From: CAZOVB01 sp046541415
GTDB taxonomy: Bacteria; Planctomycetota; Phycisphaerae; SM23-33
Direction: 5' to 3'
Length of the DNA stretch: 16,232 bases
Assembly (NCBI GenBank): GCA_046541415.1
Contig: JBKHDI010000084.1
Coordinates: 1-16,232 of the forward strand
Position numbers and translations under genes: made by a program. This document shows, in pieces, positions 6,175-13,851 of this stretch. The notes under the pieces are model-generated. The model saw nothing but the letters and a program-made list of their open reading frames with translations. It ran no database searches and was not told the origin of the DNA. The number at the start of each line of letters is the position of its first letter. Position 1 is the first letter of the stretch.

Positions 6175-7713
6175 ATGGCCGAAACAGAGGATAGAAAGGA
6201 GCAGAACGGAAGCTTGCAGTCCCGCCCGGCCCAGACATCCAGCCAGGTCGATACGATCACGCGCGTGCTGCTGGTCGGCCTGTTGACCGTCGGCGCGATC
6301 GCCTGGAGCCAGATGAGCCTGCACGCCTGGAGCTCCCTGGCCGGGGGCCTGCTGGCGACGTGGCTGCTCTGGCTGATGGCGCGGACGGTGGAGGGGCGGC
6401 GCGGCATCGGACGCAACGGCATGCTGGCCGAGTTCCTGATCCCGGCGTGCGTGCTTGGCGGGCACGCCTTCCTGACGGTTCGCGCCGTCGACGACGCCTG
6501 GGCGCTGAACGGGTCGATGGACGCCTCGGCAATCTTCCACCTGTTCCTGCTGATGCTCGGGACGATGCTCTGCCAGGACGTTCTGGCCCACACGAAGCGG
6601 CGGCAGGTCGTGCTGTCGATCGCGGCCGGGCCGATGATCCTCAGCTGCGGACTGACGGCGTGGGCCGTCCAACAGCCCCTGCTGGCCGATGCGCTGTGGC
6701 TGACGGCAGGGGCGTCGGCGGCGATCTGGTTCTGGGCCTGGTGGCCCGACCGGAACCGCCCGGCCGAAAAGCTCTCGGGCCGCTGGCGGCGGGTGGTGGC
6801 ATTGGCCCCCGGATGCGCCTGGCTGGTGCTGATGGGCGTCTTCCCCGTCGATCCGGTCAACTTCGCGGTTCTCGCGCTGGCCCTGCTGGTCTGCGGGGCG
6901 GTGGCCGGGGCGTGGCGAAAGGTCTGGCTGGCGGTGGGGGCTGTCTGCGGGCTTCTGGCGGCAGCGGCGTGGCTGCGGCGCGGCAGCTGGGTTCTCGATC
7001 GGCCCGCGCCGGTGACCCTGCTGGGCCGGGGCGAAGAGGCGTTCGCGACTATCTGGGCCGGCTCGCCGGGCCTGTGGATCTTGCTGGGGATGGTGGGCCT
7101 GGTCCCCCTGGCGGCCATGCTGCTCTGGGCTGGGTACGTTTGGACGGGCCACCTGCTGGGCGGGATGCGCCGGGTGGCCGACCCGATCCGCGTGGTTGCG
7201 ATGCAGCTGGCTGCCTTGCTGGCGGGGCTGGCGATTCTGGCCCCGGGCGCGACGATGCTGCCCACCGTCAGCCTGGCAGTGATGGTCACCTGGGGTCTGC
7301 TTCCGCAGGCCTCCCGCATGCGAAGCCGCCAGCTGTCCGGGCTGGTGCTGATCGTGCCCTTCTTCCTGCTGCTGCTGTTGATCGGGGTCATCCGCATCCA
7401 GGGCCTGGTGGTCTGGATGGTGTATCTTTACAGGGGGACCGACATCTTCCTGCACGCCGTCGGCGGGCTGTTGATGGCCATGACGCTGTTCTGGTGGCTC
7501 GGCAGCCGCGGGATCGTCTGGGGGGTCCTGGCCCTGGTGCTCTCCATCGGCGCCGGGGGGATCGGAGAGGGCATCCAGTACCTCTGGACGACGCGCAGTA
7601 CGGAGTGGAAGGACTTCTTTGCCCACCTGAGCGGATCGCTGATCGCCGTGGTCCCGTACCTGCTGTGCATGGGTGCGCGGCTGGGCGGGGCCAAGCGCAG
7701 CGGCGGCCGCTAG
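6175..7713 (+). CDS. Large polytopic membrane protein with VanZ-like C-terminus
   Basis: The 512-residue product has a short polar N-terminus (about 25 residues) and then roughly 13-15 hydrophobic helices over its whole length, so it is an integral inner-membrane protein. The last 100 residues (TDIFLHAVGG, a GEGIQYLWTTRSTEWKDFFAHLSGS segment read in pieces as GEGIQ and DFFAHLSG) keep the spacing of a VanZ-like domain: D..H near the first helix, GE..Q, R...D, then a small-residue helix. The N-terminal 400 residues are not recognised. ATG at 6175 directly follows an in-frame TAG and has a poor ribosome site; an in-frame TTG at 6214 has AGGAG (6197-6201) but 12 bases away. I keep the ATG. It is convergent with the next gene, with 22 bp between the stops. 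Confidence 0.8.
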   Translation: MAETEDRKEQNGSLQSRPAQTSSQVDTITRVLLVGLLTVGAIAWSQMSLHAWSSLAGGLLATWLLWLMARTVEGRRGIGRNGMLAEFLIPACVLGGHAFLTVRAVDDAWALNGSMDASAIFHLFLLMLGTMLCQDVLAHTKRRQVVLSIAAGPMILSCGLTAWAVQQPLLADALWLTAGASAAIWFWAWWPDRNRPAEKLSGRWRRVVALAPGCAWLVLMGVFPVDPVNFAVLALALLVCGAVAGAWRKVWLAVGAVCGLLAAAAWLRRGSWVLDRPAPVTLLGRGEEAFATIWAGSPGLWILLGMVGLVPLAAMLLWAGYVWTGHLLGGMRRVADPIRVVAMQLAALLAGLAILAPGATMLPTVSLAVMVTWGLLPQASRMRSRQLSGLVLIVPFFLLLLLIGVIRIQGLVVWMVYLYRGTDIFLHAVGGLLMAMTLFWWLGSRGIVWGVLALVLSIGAGGIGEGIQYLWTTRSTEWKDFFAHLSGSLIAVVPYLLCMGARLGGAKRSGGR

Positions 7714-7735
7714 TTGTCCCGACGCGGGCGGCCTC

Positions 7736-8908
7736 TCAGCGGTTCTGCGTGACGAAGCAGGCGATTACCGCCACCACGGCCAGGACGGCCAGGACGGCCA
7801 GGGCGATCTTGATCCAGCTCCACGGGCGTTCGCCCTGGACTTCTCCGGTGCGGGCATTGACCAGGAAGCGGTAGACCTCTTCGCCGAAGCGGTAGGCGCT
7901 GATCCAGACCGGCAGCAGCAGGTGCTTGAAGGTCACGTCGTCGTGCTGGGTCCGGACCGAGTGGATCCGCTGCTCGTCGCCGCCGATGTCGTGGCGGACG
8001 TCGGTGCGGATCTGCGAGGCCATCACGTCCTTGGCCTGGTCGAACCCCTCGGCCAGGTCGATCTGGTACGTCTCGGCCCGGAAGCCGGGCAGGTACTGCT
8101 CGTCGTAGTTGGTCAGGTTGTCCAGGTCCCAGGGCTCGAGGCGGTCGGCGTATTTCTTCGGCAGGGATTTCGAGGCCAGGATCAGGATGTCGTCGAAGTT
8201 CCGCCAGACCACGCCGGAAACCGACGTCCAGCGGGTCTTGCGGACCTGGCGGGTCTTGGTGACGGTCTTGCCGTTTTCGGTGGTCGTGTAGCTTTCGGTG
8301 ACGTAGTAGTGGTCGCCGCGCTGCCCGGTATACCAACTGGTCGTGTTGGAATCGTAGGTCCAGTAGGGCACGTACACGCCGGAGAGCCTGCTGGTATCGG
8401 CCCGGGCGTACTGCTTGAGCTTGTTGGGGGCGAACCAGCGACTTCTGACCCACTGCTGGAAGGCGGCGAAGGCCTCTTCGCGCGAGACGGCGAAAGGCAG
8501 CAGGCTCCTGGGGCGGATTTTGGTGACCGTGTGGGCCTGGCTGATCAGCGCCCCGCCGCAGAAGGGGCAGCTGTCGGCGGCGGTGTTGGGCTCCAGTGAC
8601 GTCTCTGCCCCGCAGGCGTTGCACTGGACGGCCTGGCTTTGCTCGGACTGTTCGGACTGCTCGGCCCGGGCCAGGAAGGCATGGAAGTCGAGTTCCTCGA
8701 TGTCCTCTTCGCTGCGGGGGATGACGTTCTCGTGCCCGCAGTAGGGGCAGGTGATCGCCGCGGCGGTCGGGTCGAACTGCATCTCGGCCCCGCAGTTCCT
8801 GCAGGGGAACTTCTTGTCGCGCGTGGCGGTCTGGCTCTGCGGAGCCTCGGCGTCCGGGGCTGGGGGCGGATCTGAAGACGGCGGTGGCGGCGGGGCCTGC
8901 TCGCTCAT
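7736..8908 (-). CDS. Double zinc-ribbon protein with C-terminal membrane anchor (YdjG-like)
   Basis: The 390-residue protein opens with a proline-rich tail (residues 5-24), then two zinc ribbons: Cys36/Cys39 with Cys54/Cys57, and Cys96/Cys99 with Cys114/Cys117, separated by an acidic, Glu/Ser/Gln-repeat linker (EQSEQSEQS at about 83-91). The body (about 130-345) contains YVPYWTYDSNTTSWYTGQRG and LLPVWISAYRF, typical of proteins often annotated as zinc-ribbon or PriA-like 'replication restart' ribbon proteins; it is not a helicase, as no P-loop is present. A single helix at about 366-386 (IALAVLAVLAVVAVIACFV) anchors the C-terminus, leaving the ribbons in the cytoplasm. GGGAG lies before the ATG. 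It follows the SPFH gene by 66 bp, suggesting a shared complex at the membrane. Confidence 0.88.
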   Translation of the reverse strand: MSEQAPPPPPSSDPPPAPDAEAPQSQTATRDKKFPCRNCGAEMQFDPTAAAITCPYCGHENVIPRSEEDIEELDFHAFLARAEQSEQSEQSQAVQCNACGAETSLEPNTAADSCPFCGGALISQAHTVTKIRPRSLLPFAVSREEAFAAFQQWVRSRWFAPNKLKQYARADTSRLSGVYVPYWTYDSNTTSWYTGQRGDHYYVTESYTTTENGKTVTKTRQVRKTRWTSVSGVVWRNFDDILILASKSLPKKYADRLEPWDLDNLTNYDEQYLPGFRAETYQIDLAEGFDQAKDVMASQIRTDVRHDIGGDEQRIHSVRTQHDDVTFKHLLLPVWISAYRFGEEVYRFLVNARTGEVQGERPWSWIKIALAVLAVLAVVAVIACFVTQNR

Positions 8909-8974
8909 CGGTTTCTCCCTGTCTGGCGGTTTGTCGAGATGTTCAGCCGGTTCCTGCTATCCCGGGCGTGGCGA

Positions 8975-10090
8975 TCAGCCCTGGCCCGGCAGGGGCGGGG
9001 GGGCGCTGCCGAAGAGGCTCGACAGTTCGCCGACCTGGCCGGCGGCCGTCCACGAGCCCATGCCCTGTTTCCAGACCAGCGTTTCGCGCGTCAACTGCCC
9101 GCCGGAGACCTGCTGCTGCAGCGTCGCCATGTCGAAAGGCCCGGCCTGCTGGCCGTTGACGGCGATGTAGAACGATGCCTGCTGCGGAATCGGCGGAGGA
9201 CCGGCCGGGACAGGGGCCTGCTGCTGGTTGCCCATCGCCTGGCCCATCTGGTTGGCCATGGCAAAGCCCATGCCCATGCCCATCCCCCCGCCGGCCATGC
9301 CTCCGCCGGCGCCGGGGTTCTTGGCCAGGTCTTCCATCGCCTCAGCGGCCTGGTACTGCGTGTACTGGTTCAGGTTGCCCAGCACGCCCATGCTCGATCG
9401 CTTGTCCAGGGCTTCCTCGACGGCCGGGGGCAGGGAGATGTTCTCGATCAGCAGCTTGGTCAGACCCAGGCCGTACTTCTCCATCTCCGGGGCCAGGTGC
9501 TTGGTGCAGAACTCGCCCAGTTCGTTGTAGTTGCTGGCCAGGTCCAGCACCGCAATCTTGCTCTCGCCCAGCAGGTCGGTAAACCGCGTGATGATCATGT
9601 TCCGCAGCTGGTTGGTCACCTCCTGCGTGGTGAAGTGGCCATCCGTGCCGACGATCTCGCGGATGAAGCAGGCCGGGTCGGTCACCCGCATGCAATACGT
9701 ACCGAACGCCCGAAGCCGCACGGGGCCGAACTCGGCGTCGCGGAGCATGATCGGGTTCTTCGTGCCCCATTTCAGGTCCGTGAACTGACGCGTGCTGATG
9801 AAGTAGACTTCCGCTTTAAACGGGCTTTCAAAGCCGTATTTCCAGCCTTTCAGCGTCGAGAGAATCGGCAGGTTCCGGGTTTCCAGCGTGTACTGGCCCG
9901 GCTGGAATATGTCGGCCAGCTTGCCTTCGTTGATGAACACCGCAGCCTGCCCCTCGCGGACCACCAGCTGCGCACCGTACTTGATCTCGTTGCCGTATCG
10001 CTCGAACCGCCAGACCATCGTGTCGTTCGAGTCGTCCGTCCACTCGATGATGTCGATCAGTTCGCCGCGGATTTTGTCCCAAAGTCCCAT
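8975..10090 (-). CDS. SPFH-domain protein (virion-core/YdjI-like) with C-terminal GYF_2 domain
   Basis: The 371-residue protein starts MGLWDKIRGELIDIIEW, typical of the stomatin/prohibitin subfamily that includes Bacillus YdjI (COG4260-type 'virion core-like'). The SPFH domain covers about 25-235: VVREGQAAVFINEGK, FQPGQYTLETRNLPIL, AEVYFIST and the amphipathic AEAMEDL region follow the family order. There is no N-terminal membrane helix; association with the membrane is likely peripheral. Residues 260-292 form a Gly/Met/Gln-rich linker. Residues about 307-360 (FYIAVNGQQAGPFDMATL ... LVWKQGMGSWTAA) fit a GYF_2/DUF4339 domain. Family members usually end in a zinc ribbon, but no cysteine occurs after Cys195. 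AGAGGA precedes the ATG. It sits between a two-helix protein and the zinc-ribbon gene on the same strand. Confidence 0.92.
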   Translation of the reverse strand: MGLWDKIRGELIDIIEWTDDSNDTMVWRFERYGNEIKYGAQLVVREGQAAVFINEGKLADIFQPGQYTLETRNLPILSTLKGWKYGFESPFKAEVYFISTRQFTDLKWGTKNPIMLRDAEFGPVRLRAFGTYCMRVTDPACFIREIVGTDGHFTTQEVTNQLRNMIITRFTDLLGESKIAVLDLASNYNELGEFCTKHLAPEMEKYGLGLTKLLIENISLPPAVEEALDKRSSMGVLGNLNQYTQYQAAEAMEDLAKNPGAGGGMAGGGMGMGMGFAMANQMGQAMGNQQQAPVPAGPPPIPQQASFYIAVNGQQAGPFDMATLQQQVSGGQLTRETLVWKQGMGSWTAAGQVGELSSLFGSAPPPLPGQG

Positions 10091-10187
10091 AGTCGTCCTC
10101 TTTGATTCTGCCCGAAGAAAGCTACTGGTTGTTGTCGTCCGACAGGTGCGAATGTTTCAGGAAACCCGCCGGTCCCGGCTGTGCCCG

Positions 10188-10451
10188 CTATCGCCTGTGT
10201 CTGTGCCAATCCAGGAGCATGCTGAAGTACGTGGGTCCCAGAAGGGTAAACAGGACGGCCCCAGCGGCCATGGTCAACCCCGGATGTCGCACGAACCAGG
10301 CGCCATTGTAGCCGTATTCGACGTATCTCAGGACCACGGCCGCCCCGATCGCCGCTCCGATCACCGCATACATCAGGCGAATGGTGATCCAGGTCGCCGG
10401 TTTGACCCAGGCATACGCATTCTGCGGATCGGTGGTGTCCTGATCGTCCAT
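10188..10451 (-). CDS. Small two-helix membrane protein (87 aa)
   Basis: AGGAAGG lies a few bases before the ATG, a strong ribosome site. The acidic, polar N-terminus (MDDQDTTDPQ) is followed by helix 1 at about 21-41 (IGAAIGAAVV, glycine/alanine-rich), a short loop and helix 2 at about 58-80, ending in a basic tail (DWHRHRR). No family is recognised. It lies 97 bp upstream of the SPFH gene on the same strand, so it may lead that operon and supply a membrane partner. A weak promoter (TGGAAA, 17 bases, TATTCT on the minus strand, about 10483-10511) may lie upstream. Confidence 0.7.
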   Translation of the reverse strand: MDDQDTTDPQNAYAWVKPATWITIRLMYAVIGAAIGAAVVLRYVEYGYNGAWFVRHPGLTMAAGAVLFTLLGPTYFSMLLDWHRHRR

Positions 10452-10560
10452 CGAGGGCCTTCCTGAACGAATCGGTCAGTCTGCACCTTTGAGAATACGA
10501 GCAGGAGGCGTTTTTTTCCAGCAAAATGCGACAATCTCACCTCGCCGGGTGCGCCCGGGA

Positions 10561-11679
10561 TTACTTGCCCAGCAGGATCTCCCGGCCTTGCAGGAGGATC
10601 TGCTCGGTCTGCTGCCAGCCGAGACATTCGTCGGTGATCGAGACGCCGTATTTCAATTCCGCCGGATCTCTGGTGAGCTTCTGGTTGCCCTCGAAGAGGT
10701 TGCTTTCCAACATGCAGCCGACCAGGGCGTCGTTACCGGCGGCCCGCTGTTTGAGCACGCTGAACAGGGCGTCGGGCTGGTTCTGGAACTTCTTGCCCGA
10801 GTTGTCGTGGCTGCAATCGATGATGAGCTTGTCGGCCTGGCCGGCGGCGGCGAGCATCTTCTGGGCCTCGGCGACGGTCTCGGGGTCGTAGTTGGGCTGG
10901 CCCGTTCCGCCGCGCAGGATCATGTGGGAGTACTTGTTGCCCAGCGTGCGGATGATGGCCGTCTGCCCGTCGTCGTTGATGCCCAGGAAGTTGTGCGGGC
11001 TCTTGCAGGCGCGGATGGCATCGACGGCGACCTGCATGTTCCCGCCGGTACCGTTTTTAAAGCCGACCGGCATGGACAGGCCGCTGGCCATCTGGCGGTG
11101 CGTCTGGGATTCGGTGGTCCTGGCCCCGATGGCCGACCAGGTGATCAGGTCGGCCAGGTACTGCGGCGTGATCGGGTCGAGGAATTCGGTGGCCGTGGCC
11201 AGGTTCATCTCGGTAATGCGGATCAGCAGGCTGCGGGCCTTGCGCACGCCGGTTTCCAGGTCGAACGAGCCGTCCAGGTGGGGGTCGTTGATCAGGCCCT
11301 TCCAGCCGACGGTGGTGCGGGGTTTCTCGAAGTAGACCCGCATGAGCAGGTAGAAGCAGTCGGAGACCTTTTCGGACAGTTCGGCCAGCTTCCGGGCGTA
11401 TTCCACCGCGGCGGCTTCGTCGTGGATCGAGCAGGGCCCGACGATGATCAGCATGCGGCTGTCGCTGCCGGTCAGGACCTGCTTGACCACCTGCCTGGAG
11501 CGGACGATGGTCGCGTGGGCCCGGCTGGTCGCCTGGAGCTGCTGCTTGATCTGCCTGGGGGAGATGACCGGGATGAATTCCTCGACGTTCAGGTCGAACG
11601 TCGGGATCTGCGCGGTCAGGCCGGGGCGGTATTCCTCGGCCCGGGCTCGTCCGGGCTGCTGGGGTCGGTCAGGTTCCAT
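10561..11679 (-). CDS. aroG: Phospho-2-dehydro-3-deoxyheptonate aldolase (class I DAHP synthase)
   Basis: It condenses phosphoenolpyruvate and erythrose 4-phosphate to DAHP, the first step of the shikimate pathway for aromatic amino acids. The 372-residue size and sequence fit the class I alpha (AroF/G/H) type. Metal ligands are in place: Cys83 (IIVGPCSIHD), His291 (IIDCSHDNSGKK), Glu325 (MLESNLFEGNQ) and Asp350 (SITDECLGW). The phosphate-binding KPRTTVGWKG (119-128) and VGFKNGTGGN (205-214) motifs are present, as is the RGG segment at 256-258. Paralogue identity (AroF, G or H) and feedback specificity cannot be read from sequence alone, so the symbol is by similarity. The ribosome site is weak. 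The start is 20 bp downstream of the lipoprotein gene, so the two are probably co-transcribed. Confidence 0.95.
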   Translation of the reverse strand: MEPDRPQQPGRARAEEYRPGLTAQIPTFDLNVEEFIPVISPRQIKQQLQATSRAHATIVRSRQVVKQVLTGSDSRMLIIVGPCSIHDEAAAVEYARKLAELSEKVSDCFYLLMRVYFEKPRTTVGWKGLINDPHLDGSFDLETGVRKARSLLIRITEMNLATATEFLDPITPQYLADLITWSAIGARTTESQTHRQMASGLSMPVGFKNGTGGNMQVAVDAIRACKSPHNFLGINDDGQTAIIRTLGNKYSHMILRGGTGQPNYDPETVAEAQKMLAAAGQADKLIIDCSHDNSGKKFQNQPDALFSVLKQRAAGNDALVGCMLESNLFEGNQKLTRDPAELKYGVSITDECLGWQQTEQILLQGREILLGK

Positions 11680-11699
11680 GGGTACGTCGATTCCGGGAG

Positions 11700-12230
11700 T
11701 TATGGAGATTCCAAGGACGGCTGGAGTCGCTGGCGGATTTCCCCCAGCAGGCGCATTTCGAGGTTCTTGTCCTGCCGGGTAGTCGTCCAGACGTCGTTCT
11801 GTTCCGGCGTTGTGGCCCCCTCCATCTGGGCGGGGGTCCGGTCGGGCACGCCGCCGTAGTTTTCTTCCTGCATGCGGACGGCCTGGTAGGCCTCCGAGCC
11901 TTGTCGCTGGATCGCGATCGAGAGGGTGCCCACCACCGTCTGGCCCTCCTGTCGCAGCTGCATCGTGCAGACGTGGCGGGCGGGCCTGGCCCCGCTGAGA
12001 AGGCGCTCGGAGGGGCTGTCGATGGGCTTGGGACGGCAGCGGATCAGCCCGGTGTCCGGCTGGGCCGAGGCGATCGAAAAGTAGTCGCTCAACACGTCGC
12101 GCGAGGCGGCGAAGGCCATCGGCAACGGCACGTCACCGAGTTGCCTGCTCGTGCCCTGCATCTCGTTGCCGCAGCCTGCCAGCCACAGCGCCTGGGCGGC
12201 CAGAAGGCCGACGGTCCACCTGAGTTTCAT
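11700..12230 (-). CDS. Hypothetical lipoprotein (176 aa)
   Basis: The ATG at 12230 follows AGGAG at good spacing; an in-frame upstream ATG at 12251 would add seven residues and bury the signal. The product has a classic lipoprotein signal: basic MKLRW, a hydrophobic core (7-16) and the lipobox LAGC with Cys20, so it should be lipid-anchored outside the cytoplasmic membrane. The mature part has a short repeated beta pattern (ALSIAIQ-like, TVVGTLSIAIQR at about 98-109) and a charged, helical C-terminus (LEMRLLGEIRQRLQ). Two further cysteines (65, 88) might form a disulfide. No family is identified. A TAGAAT -10-like element lies on the minus strand at 12270-12275. It leads directly into the DAHP synthase gene, 20 bp away. 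Confidence 0.8.
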   Translation of the reverse strand: MKLRWTVGLLAAQALWLAGCGNEMQGTSRQLGDVPLPMAFAASRDVLSDYFSIASAQPDTGLIRCRPKPIDSPSERLLSGARPARHVCTMQLRQEGQTVVGTLSIAIQRQGSEAYQAVRMQEENYGGVPDRTPAQMEGATTPEQNDVWTTTRQDKNLEMRLLGEIRQRLQPSLESP

Positions 12231-12299
12231 GCTCTGTCTCCTGGGGGGCAAGATTCGCGATCCTGCTGCATTCTACGCGTCCCGGCCGGCGGGGGAAGC

Positions 12300-13763
12300 C
12301 TATTCTTCGCCCATCGCCGGGCCGGTGTAGTTGGGCGCTTCCTGGGTGATCTGGATATTGTGGGGGTGGCTTTCGGCCAGCGTGGCCGCCGAGACCCGCA
12401 GGAACCTGGCATCCTTGCGGAGCTTGTCGATCGACTCGGTCCCGCAATGGTCCATGCCGCTTCGCAACCCGCCGATGATCTGGAAGACAAAGTCGCTCAA
12501 ACTGCCCCGGTAGGGCACGCGACCTTCCACGCCCTCGGGGACCAGGCGGTTGCGATGGCGGCCCTGCTGGCCGTAGCGGTCGGCCGAGCCGGCCATCATC
12601 GCGTCCATCGAGCCCATCCCCCGGTACGTCTTGAACCGCCTGCCCTTGTAAATGACCATCTCGCCAGGCGACTCATCGAGCCCGGCAAAGAGGCTGCCCA
12701 TCATCACGCAGCTGGCCCCGGCCGCGATGGACTTGGTCACGTCGCCGCTGTGACAGATGCCTCCATCGGCCATCACCGGCACACCATGGACGTCGCCGAC
12801 GCGGGCACAGCCGGCCACCGCGGTCAATTGCGGCACGCCCACGCCGCTGATAATCCGCGTGGTGCAGATCGCCCCGGGCCCGATGCCCACCCGCAACCCG
12901 TCGGCCCCGGCGGCGATCAGGTCCTCGGCCGCCTCGGGCGTGGCGATGTTGCCCGCCACCACCTCGATATCGTGCTGGGCCTTGATCTGCTTGATCGTCT
13001 CCAGGACGATCTCCTTGTGGCCGTGGGAGGTGTCGATGACGATCACGTCGACCTCGCGGTCGATGAGCATGTCCACCCGCTGGTAGTCCAGCACGCCGAT
13101 CGCCGCCCCGACACGCAGCCGTCCCCGCTCGTCTTTGCAGCTGAGCGGGTACTGCTTCATCTTGTCGATGTCCTTCATCGTGATCAGCCCGACGAGCTTG
13201 CCCTCGTCGACCAGCAGGAGCTTCTCCACGCGGTTCTGCTTGAGGATATCCTCGGCCGCATCGAGCTTCGTCTCCGGCGGGGCGGTGACCAGCTTGTCCT
13301 TGGTCATCACCTCCGAGACGGTCGTGTCTTCGGAGAGGAACTTCATGTCGCGCCGCGTGATGATGCCCACCAGCCGGTTGACCCCCTCGACAATCGGGAT
13401 GCCCGAGACGTTGTGCTCCCGCATGATCAACCTCGCCTCGGCCGTCGAGGCCGACGGATGCAGCGTCACCGGGTCGGTGATCACGCCGTTGGCCGATCGC
13501 TTGACCTTCTCGACCTCGATCGCCTGAGCCTGCTTGGAGAGGTTGCGGTGGATGATCCCCATCCCGCCCTCGTGGGCCAGGGCGATCGCCAGGTCGCTCT
13601 CGGTTACCGTGTCCATCGGGGCCGAGACCAGCGGGATGTTCAGGCGGATCTTGCGCGTCAGGTTCGTCGAGAGATCGACGTGGTCGGGGTGGACAGCCGA
13701 ACGGGCGGGCACGAGCAGAACGTCATTGAAGGTAATGCCGTCACCAATGATCTTCTCTTGCAT
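12300..13763 (-). CDS. guaB: IMP dehydrogenase
   Basis: It oxidises IMP to XMP with NAD+, the committed step of guanine nucleotide synthesis, in the cytoplasm. The 487-residue length is standard. The catalytic-loop cysteine is Cys300 in GIGPGAICTTR (Ala where Ser is usual before Ile-Cys). Two CBS domains lie at about 93-205 (SGIPIVEG ... LVGIITRRDM and KLLLVDEGKLVGLITMKDI). The NAD/IMP sites include VVIDTSHGH, VVAGNIAT, MADGGICHSGD and YRGMGSM (380-386). The mobile flap with the catalytic Arg/Tyr region is VPEGVEGRVPYRG (408-420). GGAGG precedes the ATG; an in-frame upstream ATG at 13853 lies in the divergent promoter region and is not used. The gene is divergent from bioF and is followed by the lipoprotein gene after 69 bp. 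Confidence 0.98.
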   Translation of the reverse strand: MQEKIIGDGITFNDVLLVPARSAVHPDHVDLSTNLTRKIRLNIPLVSAPMDTVTESDLAIALAHEGGMGIIHRNLSKQAQAIEVEKVKRSANGVITDPVTLHPSASTAEARLIMREHNVSGIPIVEGVNRLVGIITRRDMKFLSEDTTVSEVMTKDKLVTAPPETKLDAAEDILKQNRVEKLLLVDEGKLVGLITMKDIDKMKQYPLSCKDERGRLRVGAAIGVLDYQRVDMLIDREVDVIVIDTSHGHKEIVLETIKQIKAQHDIEVVAGNIATPEAAEDLIAAGADGLRVGIGPGAICTTRIISGVGVPQLTAVAGCARVGDVHGVPVMADGGICHSGDVTKSIAAGASCVMMGSLFAGLDESPGEMVIYKGRRFKTYRGMGSMDAMMAGSADRYGQQGRHRNRLVPEGVEGRVPYRGSLSDFVFQIIGGLRSGMDHCGTESIDKLRKDARFLRVSAATLAESHPHNIQITQEAPNYTGPAMGEE

Positions 13764-13809
13764 GGGGCCTCCGGAAGCAGGGGCGTTTGGATCTTGGTTG
13801 AATCCGGTC

Positions 13810-13845
13810 AGAGTATTGACGCGCGGGGTGCGGTTCAAGAAAAAT
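13810..13845. promoter_or_regulatory. Overlapping divergent promoters for guaB and bioF (putative)
   Basis: Minus strand, toward guaB: TTGAAC (complement of 13833-13838), 17 bases, TACTCT (complement of 13810-13815). Plus strand, toward bioF: TTGACG (13816-13821), 18 bases, AAAAAT (13840-13845). The two overlap, so initiation in one direction could exclude the other. Matches are moderate. Confidence 0.35.
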
Positions 13846-13851
13846 ACACCC

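Noticed and set aside
5211..7626. Very long minus-strand frames across the membrane protein gene
   Set aside because: They are antisense shadows of the 6175-7713 gene; the true minus gene starts at 6071.
7705..7733. Inverted repeat GGCCGC/GCGGCC between the two convergent genes
   Set aside because: Six-base GC arms with a 17-base loop, partly inside a coding end; expected by chance in this composition.
7736..8908. PriA helicase-type protein
   Set aside because: Zinc ribbons resemble those annotated as PriA-like, but there is no Walker A or helicase motif; the protein is membrane-anchored.
10511..10517. Run of seven T on the plus strand as an intrinsic terminator
   Set aside because: No stable stem precedes it on the plus strand, and no plus-strand gene ends there.
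10545..10558. CCGGG-TGCG-CCCGG hairpin after the DAHP synthase stop
   Set aside because: Only 5 bp of stem and no T-tract on the minus strand; too weak to call a terminator.
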